64,000 nt of DNA from Ignavibacteriales bacterium (GTDB taxonomy: Bacteria; Bacteroidota; Ignavibacteria; UBA10030): positions 310,001 through 374,000 of the forward strand of contig JAPLFR010000008.1 of assembly GCA_026390575.1 (NCBI GenBank), written 5' to 3'. Shown here in pieces: positions 18,913-25,227 of this stretch (positions are counted from its first letter, which is position 1; every line of letters begins with the position of its first letter). A program made the position numbers and the translations under genes. A model generated the notes under the pieces. It did no database searches, was not told the origin of the DNA, and saw only the letters and a program-made list of their open reading frames with translations.

Positions 18913-19821
18913 TATTAACTCATTCGCTCATTCATAGGTTCGATGGCGATTTTAAGAAACTCTTTGATCTAAAAAGTATATACAATATACGAATCAGCAC
19001 TGGGTTCCATCGCCTTATCTAAGACTGGTTTGTAATATTTTATTCTGCCTTTGTAAGGACGTGTGGTGATACGTCCTTACGGGGATTTTCCTTTATCCAC
19101 CGAAGTCCTGTTTCCCCAGACGCAGGTGGACTCCACAATCTTTATCTCTTCTTCCTAAACCCGCGATCACCGCTTGCATTCCCGCCAAAATGTAGAATCT
19201 CTGCCTGCTCGCCGACCTGCCCGCCGAACAAGTTCTCTGGCAGGCGGGCGCACTTCGTGCATAGGCGAGCTTGCGGAAGGCATGCGATCACCGATCGGAT
19301 CGTTTTCCTCAATCGTCCGATTTATTAATCGCCTGCGTAGCGTCCGACTCGTAGTCGGACATTCAAGCTCGTTTCCTACTCTTTGTCCAGCTATGAGCTG
19401 GACTCCACCCTTTTTTCCCCAACAACTCCGCCAACGCTTGCCCTGAGCTTGTTGAAGGGCCACCCATTTCCCTTCGGAGTTTTTATGCTCCCAAATTGCC
19501 ATTCATTTGTAGAATCCGATCACCGATCGGATCGTTTTCCTCAATCGTCCGATGTGATCATCGGACTCTACGTTTTTTCCCCAACAACTCCGCCAACGCT
19601 TGCCCTGAGCTTGTTGAAGGGCCACCCATTTCAATGTTTTGCTTTTATCGGGACATTGGTTTGTCCGCCATGCTTTGTGGCGGGTACCTATGGCGATTAA
19701 ATGTTTTTCTTCTCGCTCCCAAGCTCTGCTTGGGAGCGTTGCTTTTAAGATTCTGATCCCCTATACGAAGCAGAGCATCGAAAGATTACGTTCCCAAACA
19801 GAGTTTGGGAACGAGGGAAAT
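18913..19821. repeat. Non-coding mosaic of short palindromic repeats
   Basis: No convincing gene lies in this 900-nt stretch. It is built from short palindromes with 3-8 nt centres, several repeated elsewhere in the window. Examples are GTAAGGACGT/ACGTCCTTAC (19053-19080), a CCGATC...GATCGG unit (19285-19321 and again 19518-19553), GTCCGACTCGTAGTCGGAC and GTCCAGCTATGAGCTGGAC (about 19347-19403), and a direct repeat containing GCCAACGCTTGCCCTGAGC at about 19428 and 19585. It ends in a 104-nt inverted-repeat element. Open frames crossing it are repeat-derived. Confidence 0.8.
19712..19815. mobile_element. MITE-like inverted-repeat element, copy 1
   Basis: A 104-nt unit with 17-nt inverted ends: CTCGCTCCCAAGCTCTG on the left and the complement of CTCGTTCCCAAACTCTG on the right, 15 of 17 identical. 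Each end is itself a hairpin (CTCCCAAGC-TCT-GCTTGGGAG and TTCCCAAAC-AGA-GTTTGGGAA). It has no coding capacity. Copies 2 and 3 are at 20967-21125 and 28434-28488. Confidence 0.7.
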
Positions 19822-20655
19822 CTATTTTGTTGTGGATGAATCAGGGACGGCGTTTTTCACCGTTTCATTTCCTAATGTGCCTTGGCCCAATGTGAACATC
19901 TGGTAGTATGCATTCATCAACTTTGCCATCATCATGGTACCCGCTGAATTAACAAGTGCATCGTGATCCTCCGATGCGGCAAACACAAACAGCAACGTCA
20001 CTTTTCCCTTGAACGATTCCGGCAGTGCTATGTCGGAGCCTTCGAATGTTTTGACGCTGAACGAGGGAAGTGGTTTCCCAAGATACGCATAAAATTCCTG
20101 CCTCTTGCCGAGCGTGAACAACGCCTTGGGTTTGGCATCCGCTTTTTCTTTTGCCAGGGTCGTTTGGAACGGACTTGTTTCGTCGACGGTGATCGCTTCC
20201 TTGCCATCAAGGTTCAACAGAAGTTCTTCCACTAACCGGTTGAAACGGCGCGGATCAAACATGGTCGATTGGCAATGTGCGCGAATGATTCCTTTCCGAT
20301 CGATGGCCAGTACAGTAAAATTGTTCGAATTAAGTTCCAGCACCGAATCGACGGTGGCAGAAAACGCCCTGCCCGACGCGCTCTTTCCGCCAAACGATAT
20401 ACCGAACGCGCTTTGCGATTTCAGCTTCTTGTACGTCGAGTCGGCGAGTGTCGGGAACAGGAATGTCACATTCATTTTGTCCTTGAAAATCCCGCCGACA
20501 ACATGTTTGGCTGTGGTGAGGTCTTCTGCCATTCCGATTCCTACGATGTTGAGCTTCGGCAGAGGATTGTTGCTATATCGTTCAACAAGCTGGGCGGTCG
20601 CGATGGAACCACCTGTGATCAGGGCGATGAGCGTGATAACGATGATGCGTTGCAT
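19822..20655 (-). CDS. Secreted protein with a redoxin-like C-terminal domain lacking the CXXC
   Basis: A 277-aa protein with an N-terminal signal peptide (MQRIIVITLIALITGGSIATAQ) and a good ribosome binding site, AAAGGAG. The middle is not recognised. From about residue 195, LGKPLPSFSVKTFEGSDIALPESFKGKVTLLFVFAASEDHD resembles the start of an AhpC/TlpA-type thioredoxin fold, but where a WCxxC would lie it reads FAASEDHDA. Only one cysteine is visible in the mature protein, so thiol redox activity is unlikely. It ends within 7 nt of a repeat element. Base composition looks more GC-rich than the neighbouring island. Function unknown; periplasmic or outer location is inferred from the signal. 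Confidence 0.6.
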   Translation of the reverse strand: MQRIIVITLIALITGGSIATAQLVERYSNNPLPKLNIVGIGMAEDLTTAKHVVGGIFKDKMNVTFLFPTLADSTYKKLKSQSAFGISFGGKSASGRAFSATVDSVLELNSNNFTVLAIDRKGIIRAHCQSTMFDPRRFNRLVEELLLNLDGKEAITVDETSPFQTTLAKEKADAKPKALFTLGKRQEFYAYLGKPLPSFSVKTFEGSDIALPESFKGKVTLLFVFAASEDHDALVNSAGTMMMAKLMNAYYQMFTLGQGTLGNETVKNAVPDSSTTK

Positions 20656-20805
20656 GGTAAGCTCCTTTCAATTGGGAACGGCGGCAGCGGATTGGGCTCC
20701 CCCCTTCAAACGATCCCGCCGTAATGCGTGGCCGGCGTTACGTCTATTAGTTAAAACTGTTCAATTACAGTTACAACAAAAGTAAACCTGAAATTCGTTA
20801 TATGC

Positions 20806-20873
20806 AAGAAAGACAGCAATTCATTCCGTATCCAATTTTCAACATCTTTTGGAGCAATAGTTGAATCTGTCAT
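20806..20873 (-). pseudogene. N-terminal remnant of a paralogue of the 21417-21791 gene
   Basis: Reading from ATG 20873 on the minus strand gives MTDSTIAPKDVENWIRNEL and then unrelated sequence. The neighbouring gene starts MANSTIATKEVENWIRNEF, so about 19 residues are shared at high identity at both protein and DNA level. The rest of the gene is missing, and an inverted-repeat element lies on the far side. Confidence 0.7.
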
Positions 20874-20966
20874 TTTGTAATCGTTTCCCTAAAACACTTC
20901 TTCCGATCACTTCTTTCTCAATGTATTAATTGTGTCCCAATCACCAGTGTTGTTCTTGATATCCTT

Positions 20967-21125
20967 CTCGCTCCCAAGCTCTGCTTGGGAGCGATGCTTT
21001 TAAGATTCTGATTCCCTTATACGAAGCAGAGCTTCGAAAGATTAATTATGATAATATCTGCGTTTTTATAGCATTCGGCTAACGCCGGAATGATTTTATA
21101 TGCTCAAACAGAGTTTGGGAACGAG
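20967..21125. mobile_element. MITE-like inverted-repeat element, copy 2
   Basis: Same left end as copy 1 (CTCGCTCCCAAGCTCTGCTT) and same right end (AACAGAGTTTGGGAACGAG), and the internal GCTTTTAAGATTCTGAT block is shared. About 55 nt of extra AT-rich sequence lies between the internal block and the right end, with a small CGGCTAACGCCG hairpin. Non-coding. Confidence 0.7.
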
Positions 21126-21416
21126 GGGAAAATGTACAATCCAGTCACTGACCGGATCGCTCACTTGCAACCGTCCGATGTGATCATCGCCTGCGTAGCG
21201 TCCGACTCTTAGTCGGACATTCAAGCTCGTTTCCTACTCTTTGTCCAGCTATGAGCTGGACTCTACGCTTTATTTCCCCAACAACTCCGCCAACGCTTGT
21301 GGTGAGCTTGTCGAACCACCACCCATCTCAATATATTGTTTTTCTTTTGTAGAGACGTATAATTCTTGCCCGCCATGTTGTTTGGCGGGATATGTCTCTA
21401 CGAGGATTACCGTGCC

Positions 21417-21791
21417 TCATTTTGTTTTCACTAGCAGCGTTTTAATATGCTTGGGAAATCGTCCAAGGCCTTGTTCTTTTTTGATAAGCTCGACCATGGA
21501 TCTATCTGTGCACGCAAACACAATTGTGTCCGGTTTCTCACTGAGCGACACTGCCCAAAAAGCAACCTCGCGGATTTTCGAAAGCCCTGGATTCTCGACT
21601 GTTGTGGTACTTACACTTGTTGAAATAAAACAGACAATCTTTCCATCTTCAGAAACAGCGTCGCATTCAAATTCCCCGCCGGATTGTACGCTTAATTTGC
21701 GCTTTGTAAATGCCTGACCATACTTCTTGGAGAGGAATTCGTTCCGTATCCAATTTTCAACTTCTTTTGTCGCTATAGTTGAGTTTGCCAT
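21417..21791 (-). CDS. Hypothetical protein, possible degenerate restriction-endonuclease-like fold
   Basis: A 124-aa soluble protein from ATG 21791. A TTG eight codons further upstream is possible, but the truncated duplicate at 20873 also begins at the ATG-equivalent position, which supports 21791. The core GGEFECDAVSEDGKIVCFIST has the spacing of a PD-(D/E)XK core (D followed by a beta strand), but the expected E-x-K is replaced by serine and threonine. A helix and the strand TIVFACTD follow. If the fold is right, the nuclease is inactive. It lies 81 nt from the gene at 21873-22094 on the same strand, so it may belong to the DpnI island. Function is not known. Confidence 0.55.
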   Translation of the reverse strand: MANSTIATKEVENWIRNEFLSKKYGQAFTKRKLSVQSGGEFECDAVSEDGKIVCFISTSVSTTTVENPGLSKIREVAFWAVSLSEKPDTIVFACTDRSMVELIKKEQGLGRFPKHIKTLLVKTK

Positions 21792-21872
21792 TGCGAAATT
21801 ATCTATGAGTTGCAATCGAGACTATATTTAATAAATCATTTTGATCTTGTTCGTTACACCATATTCATTTCG

Positions 21873-22094
21873 TCAAGACTTATTTGAAATAATGTTTTTT
21901 GCGATTTTATACAACGATAAGTCCTCATTCTCACTAATTTCAATTACTTCGTTTAGAGGAATATTGTAGGCGATAATAATTTTTTCCAGCTTATGATTAA
22001 TTGTTGTCATAAAAGGATTTATATTTATGCCCCAGAATGTAATATTATCGTTTTGTACTAGGTAAAAATTGTTTCCATCATTTATCTGTTTCAT
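21873..22094 (-). CDS. Small unknown protein downstream of dpnD
   Basis: A 73-aa, AT-rich frame whose ATG overlaps the end of dpnD by 17 nt, the tight spacing expected of an operon member. The product has a beta-rich start (NNFYLVQNDNITFWGININ) and a C-terminal helix ending IAKNIISNKS. I do not recognise a family. It has the same low-GC composition as dpnI and dpnD, so it probably arrived with them. It may be a genuine third island gene or a residual frame; the overlap argues for the former. Confidence 0.5.
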   Translation of the reverse strand: MKQINDGNNFYLVQNDNITFWGININPFMTTINHKLEKIIIAYNIPLNEVIEISENEDLSLYKIAKNIISNKS

Positions 22095-22392
22095 AATATT
22101 CTTTCGCTGAAGTCAAATCTCCGAAAACAATTTTTGCTAACTCTTCAATTGGCAATTCATTTACTTCTTTGGCAAGTTGTAATCTGATAAAAGAAGAAAA
22201 AGCAGCAACATCAACATCTAGATGTAACAATGGAACGTCTATTGATGTTTCGATATGGTCAGAATAGTCTAGAACAATCTCTTCATTCTTATATCGACGC
22301 GATACAAGATCAACTGCCTCTTCTATCGATTTTGCATTTACATTGATACTACGTTTTAATACTTCTCTCACTTCAACGTTATATGTTTCCAT
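22078..22392 (-). CDS. dpnD: DpnD/PcfM-family protein
   Basis: A 104-aa acidic protein. The N-terminal 50 residues (YNVEVREVLKRSINVNAKS, then EEAVDLVSRRYKNEEIVLD) match the DpnD/PcfM domain, in which a short strand, a conserved EAL/EAV helix and the EIVLD motif recur. In Streptococcus pneumoniae dpnD follows dpnC (the DpnI nuclease) in the DpnI cassette, and its role is unclear. Here it overlaps the end of the DpnI homologue by 14 nt, the same order. The C-terminal half is not conserved in any way I recognise. Confidence 0.75.
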   Translation of the reverse strand: METYNVEVREVLKRSINVNAKSIEEAVDLVSRRYKNEEIVLDYSDHIETSIDVPLLHLDVDVAAFSSFIRLQLAKEVNELPIEELAKIVFGDLTSAKEYYETDK

Positions 22393-23161
22393 TTCTCAGA
22401 TTCCTATATTTGCCTTTCGAAACGAATTTAAGTATACCTTTATCTCTCAATATTTGTAACTGCTGACGTATTTTATCTTTTATAAAATTATTGTTTGGAA
22501 ATTTCTTTTTTAAGTCAGGTTCAAACTTATATAGTTCATCCAAATCAAAATCTGTTTTTCTGAGCTTATCTATACAAGACAATATTTCAAGCGTCCATCC
22601 TCTTGCTTCGAAAGAAACATTATTCAAGAAAGTGGTCTGCTTCCATCGTCTTAGTACATCTTTTTGATTTACGACGGTTGAATTTTTTATTATATAAATT
22701 CGTCCAAGTATTGGAACATTTTTTATGTTAATATAGCATCCAATCCAGCCTGCTCTTCTTGCGGACATGCTTAAAGGATTTCTCTTTTCTATTATTGAAG
22801 GAATAAAGAATTGTTTTGGAATAATAAGTAAAATCACAACGGACAATATTCGTACATCATATGTAAGCAAGAATAAGTTGGGATTAGTAGTTGATGATAT
22901 TCTTTTTATCATTGACTCATAAGCGCCATCAATAATTTTGTGCCTCAATTCGCCTTTGTTACTTTTCAATTCATATTCTTCTTTACAAGTGTGGCAATAA
23001 AAATCAGCAACAGGTCTATTGTTGTTGAACACACATAGTTTACTATTGCCACAATTTGGGCAATAGCTATTAGTACTAATCCAACTTTCAGTCATAACTC
23101 TAGCTATTTGAGAGTTGCTTTTATACGATCCTGCTTTTTCAGTATTGAATAATAGGTTCAT
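22379..23161 (-). CDS. dpnC: DpnI-type methyl-dependent restriction endonuclease
   Basis: A 260-aa homologue of DpnI, which cleaves G(m6A)TC only when adenine is methylated. The N-terminal PD-(D/E)XK nuclease keeps D53 and E64-x-K66 (EELKS-type strand YELKSNKG), and a zinc site has C34, C37, C56 and C59 (YCPNCG, FYCHTC). TARRAGWIGC in DpnI corresponds to SARRAGWIGC here. The C-terminal winged-helix domain that reads methylated DNA is recognisable as IRQQLQILRDKGIL. Length matches DpnI (about 254 aa). Base composition is clearly AT-richer than the backbone, suggesting transfer. No dam-type methylase is in the window, as expected for a DpnI host. Confidence 0.93.
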   Translation of the reverse strand: MNLLFNTEKAGSYKSNSQIARVMTESWISTNSYCPNCGNSKLCVFNNNRPVADFYCHTCKEEYELKSNKGELRHKIIDGAYESMIKRISSTTNPNLFLLTYDVRILSVVILLIIPKQFFIPSIIEKRNPLSMSARRAGWIGCYINIKNVPILGRIYIIKNSTVVNQKDVLRRWKQTTFLNNVSFEARGWTLEILSCIDKLRKTDFDLDELYKFEPDLKKKFPNNNFIKDKIRQQLQILRDKGILKFVSKGKYRNLRNGNI

Positions 23162-23346
23162 ATCAAATTAATTTAAATGCATATCGCATCCCGTTTGGAG
23201 GGGCATTTGTTAAGATTTAAGCAAACCTCGTATCTTGTTCAACCTTCACTTCTTTTCATTTGTGAAATCAACGACTAATAGTCTTCCACAATTGATTTTC
23301 TAATTCTTCGTAAGGAGATATAGAACAATACACCTCTAATGTCATG

Positions 23347-23427
23347 TTGTTCAGTGGTAATACTTGGCTGGATATCGCTGAATGGCCCCAATTTTGGCTC
23401 ACGTTATTCGGAAGCAATGTAGCCAAA
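23347..23427. repeat. 81-nt foldable direct repeat, copy 1
   Basis: It aligns without gaps to 24997-25077, with 11 differences by eye. The ends TGGCT and AGCCA pair; inside them ATATCGC faces GCAATGT and GAAT faces ATTC, leaving a variable apical part. On the minus strand it begins about 50 nt past a terminator. Function unknown: structured RNA, recombination site or small repeat element are possible. Confidence 0.65.
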
Positions 23428-23478
23428 AGGTTTTTTAATCACAAGGCAGGGATTTGTGTATGTCTCTAAATTGAAATA

Positions 23479-23515
23479 TAAAAAAGCCCGAGTGCACTAA
23501 TAGACACAAGGGCTT
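23479..23515 (-). terminator. Rho-independent terminator after the lipoprotein gene
   Basis: On the minus strand AAGCCC pairs with GGGCTT across a 20-nt loop that can itself pair partly, followed by TTTTTTA. It lies 86 nt past the stop of the 23601-24026 gene. Confidence 0.75.
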
Positions 23516-23600
23516 ATGGAATTATTACGAATCGTTCCAAAAAAGAAGTTAAGGAATCAGGATAAATCGTCTCTTGAAGACGATAATATTGTCCGATGGA

Positions 23601-24026
23601 TTAATCGGTAAATTCAACTATATCCGCACGAATAGTGATCTTAGGCTGCGTATAGACGATCAAATTGAGAGCATCTGAATCGTACCGCACGTTGATGAGT
23701 GCAAGCCTCTTTCCTTCAACAGGTCCATATGCAGTCTCGTAGCTTTTCCATAAGTTTTCGAGAGCTTCTTTATACAGCATACCTGATCCGCTGACACGAA
23801 CGAGTGCGAAAGTGTTGCTGACCATTCCCATGGAGAAAGTTCCGCCTATAAGATATCCCGCCTGGGCTTCTCCAGAAATATTCCGGGCAACTATTTTAAA
23901 ATTGCTTTTTTGAAGCTGAACATCCGTCACATTGCTTGCCATGAATGCACCTCCGGCTGAACAACCGGAAATCAGCACGCTTATACCTATGAACGCGCAC
24001 ACAAGAATAAAATATTTTGTTGTCAT
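23601..24026 (-). CDS. Small lipoprotein, DUF6567/TRL-like
   Basis: A 141-aa protein from ATG 24026, preceded by AAAGGAG. The N-terminus MTTKYFILVCAFIGISVLISGCSAGG is a signal peptide with a lipobox (LISGC), so it should be lipidated by the Lgt-LspA-Lnt pathway and sorted by Lol. The mature part (TDVQLQKSNFKIVARNISGEAQAGYLIG, then ALVRVSGSGMLYKEALENLW) fits the DUF6567 family of Bacteroidota-type lipoproteins, whose role is unknown. The longer frame to 24107 adds a non-signal-like extension and was rejected. It stands alone with its own terminator. Confidence 0.75.
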   Translation of the reverse strand: MTTKYFILVCAFIGISVLISGCSAGGAFMASNVTDVQLQKSNFKIVARNISGEAQAGYLIGGTFSMGMVSNTFALVRVSGSGMLYKEALENLWKSYETAYGPVEGKRLALINVRYDSDALNLIVYTQPKITIRADIVEFTD

Positions 24027-24340
24027 GAATAGACTCTCCTTTGAAGAAATTGTTATGAGATATGAAAAGGACGATGCAAGATGAACATTGCTATTTGTAT
24101 TGCGCATCGTTGATGTTTTTAAAAAATTGATTTGTAACTTATTCTTTTATACGAGATCGGACAAATGAAGTTGCGTTTTATGTAATAAACCTAAGTTGGG
24201 AGGGAGATATACTCCCGACCCCATTGTAGTTCAGGAGTCTCGCCTGCGTTTCACTTCGGCGAGCAAGCCAATTCCTTCACAACCAATGGTAATTTGATAA
24301 TTTCTGTTCGCCACTATCTTTGAGCGCAAAGGAACCCCTC

Positions 24341-24395
24341 TGTCCCGATGAATTAAGATTCATCGGGACAACCTCCCCTTGAAAATAAGGGGAGG
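24341..24395. repeat. Two adjacent perfect hairpins
   Basis: TGTCCCGATGAAT pairs with ATTCATCGGGACA (13 bp, loop TAAG) at 24341-24370, followed at once by CCTCCCCTT/AAGGGGAGG (9 bp, loop GAAAAT) at 24372-24395. There is no T run, so they are not simple terminators; they look like REP-type palindromes. Confidence 0.75.
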
Positions 24396-24578
24396 ACAGG
24401 CAGCCACGAATTGGTGGCATTGCCAAAAGTCCCGCTGTATGTCTGCCTGCCGTGTAGTTCTTCAGTATTTCGGTAACACGAATTGTATATTTAGATAATA
24501 TTTTCGATACATAGGTGTTATCTCAAAGTTGATATGAATAAATCGGGTAAGATCCCGATAGAAAACAGCAGGATTCTC

Positions 24579-24636
24579 ATTCCGATTGCATACTTAACAT
24601 CTCCCACTATGCGGGATCGTTAAGTCTGATCGGAAT
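24579..24636. repeat. Long imperfect palindrome
   Basis: ATTCCGAT pairs with ATCGGAAT at the ends, CTTAAC with GTTAAG further in, and ATCTCCC with GGGAT near the tip. The 58-nt unit can form one long interrupted stem. It is non-coding and seen once in the window. Confidence 0.65.
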
Positions 24637-24783
24637 GGCACTTCAATCGATTTCGCCTGCTCAATAAAAGATTGATATAAGATTTTATATCGACCCTGCC
24701 CCATTCGTAGCCTCCGTTATTCGAAAAAGTTCGTGTCCTCTTTCTCCAAGACGCCGGGGATGAGGGATGTTTTTCTTGAAACC

Positions 24784-24816
24784 ACCTCTCCGACCGCTTT
24801 CAGCGATCGGAGAGGT
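24784..24816. repeat. REP-like palindrome, copy 1
   Basis: ACCTCTCCGACCGCT and AGCGATCGGAGAGGT pair across TTC, with one G/T-type mismatch. The left flank CCGGGGATGAGGGATG leads to CTTGAAACC. The same unit recurs at 27141-27173 and 32790-32822 with a shared CTTGARAYC flank. Confidence 0.75.
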
Positions 24817-24996
24817 AATACAAAATAGGCTTTGTATCGTTACATACTTACCGCTCAGCCGCCGGGAATATTTTAGGGAACCGAAAGATGGTGGTTCCAA
24901 ATTATATTTTTATTCTTGTATTGGTGAAATTTCTTCAGCGATCAATCTTCGGATAATTATTATATTATTTATTGAATTATTATTAATAATGTCTGA

Positions 24997-25077
24997 TTGT
25001 TCAATGGTAATACATGGCTGGATATCGCTGAATTAGCTCAATATCGACTCACGATATTCGGAAGCAATATAGCCAAA
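24997..25077. repeat. 81-nt foldable direct repeat, copy 2
   Basis: Ungapped match to 23347-23427, exactly 1650 nt away. In this copy the minus strand can also form an apical hairpin ATATCG-TGAGT-CGATAT inside the shared outer stem. It begins about 34 nt past the GH30 terminator in the direction of transcription. Confidence 0.65.
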
Positions 25078-25110
25078 CCTCTTCATGTTTGCAATGGTCG
25101 TAACCTTTAA

Positions 25111-25147
25111 AACAAAAATCCCCAGCGTATTACTAAACACCGGGGAT
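25111..25147 (-). terminator. Rho-independent terminator after the GH30 gene
   Basis: On the minus strand ATCCCC pairs with GGGGAT, with an inner GTGTT/AATAC pairing, followed by TTTTTGTTTT. It lies about 80 nt past the GH30 stop. Confidence 0.8.
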
Positions 25148-25227
25148 GAAGAATATTTTATTCCGTGTTATGCTTCGTTTCAATTCTCCTTCAGAAATTC
25201 CACAGGTTTAAGCTTCTTTTTTCCGGA

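Larger units (their letters stand above)
20656..21416. repeat. Repeat-rich intergenic region
   Basis: This stretch holds the promoter-proximal side of the redoxin-like gene, a truncated gene copy (20806-20873), an inverted-repeat element (20967-21125) and palindrome modules shared with 18913-19821, including a nearly unchanged block at 21173-21268 carrying GTCCGAC-TCTTA-GTCGGAC and GTCCAGC-TATGA-GCTGGAC. It also has a nested hairpin at about 21349-21401, GTAGAGAC...GTCTCTAC enclosing CCCGCCA...TGGCGGG. No intact gene is seen. Confidence 0.75.
23162..23600. other. Intergenic region with terminator and 81-nt repeat
   Basis: Between dpnI and the lipoprotein gene there is no convincing frame. 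It contains the lipoprotein terminator (23479-23515), one copy of the 81-nt foldable repeat (23347-23427) and AT-rich leader sequence for the DpnI operon. The dpnI promoter should lie within 23162-23340. Confidence 0.6.
24027..25227. other. 1.2-kb non-coding stretch of hairpins and repeats
   Basis: No gene is supported. It holds two perfect hairpins side by side (24341-24395), a long imperfect palindrome (24579-24636), a REP-like unit (24784-24816), the second 81-nt repeat (24997-25077) and the GH30 terminator (25111-25147). A short palindrome GGGAG-ATATA-CTCCC at about 24202 recurs as GGGAG-TTATA-CTCCC at 28630. Confidence 0.7.

Noticed and set aside
19167-19502. 111-aa minus-strand frame
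   Set aside because: It reads through shared palindrome modules; the same blocks occur non-coding elsewhere.
18913-21416. Possible CRISPR array, because of many short repeats
   Set aside because: Repeats are palindromes of different lengths and order without regular spacers, and no cas genes are present.
23347-23427. Integron attC-like site
   Set aside because: The outer stem is reminiscent, but no GTTRRRY/RYYYAAC core or integrase gene is visible.
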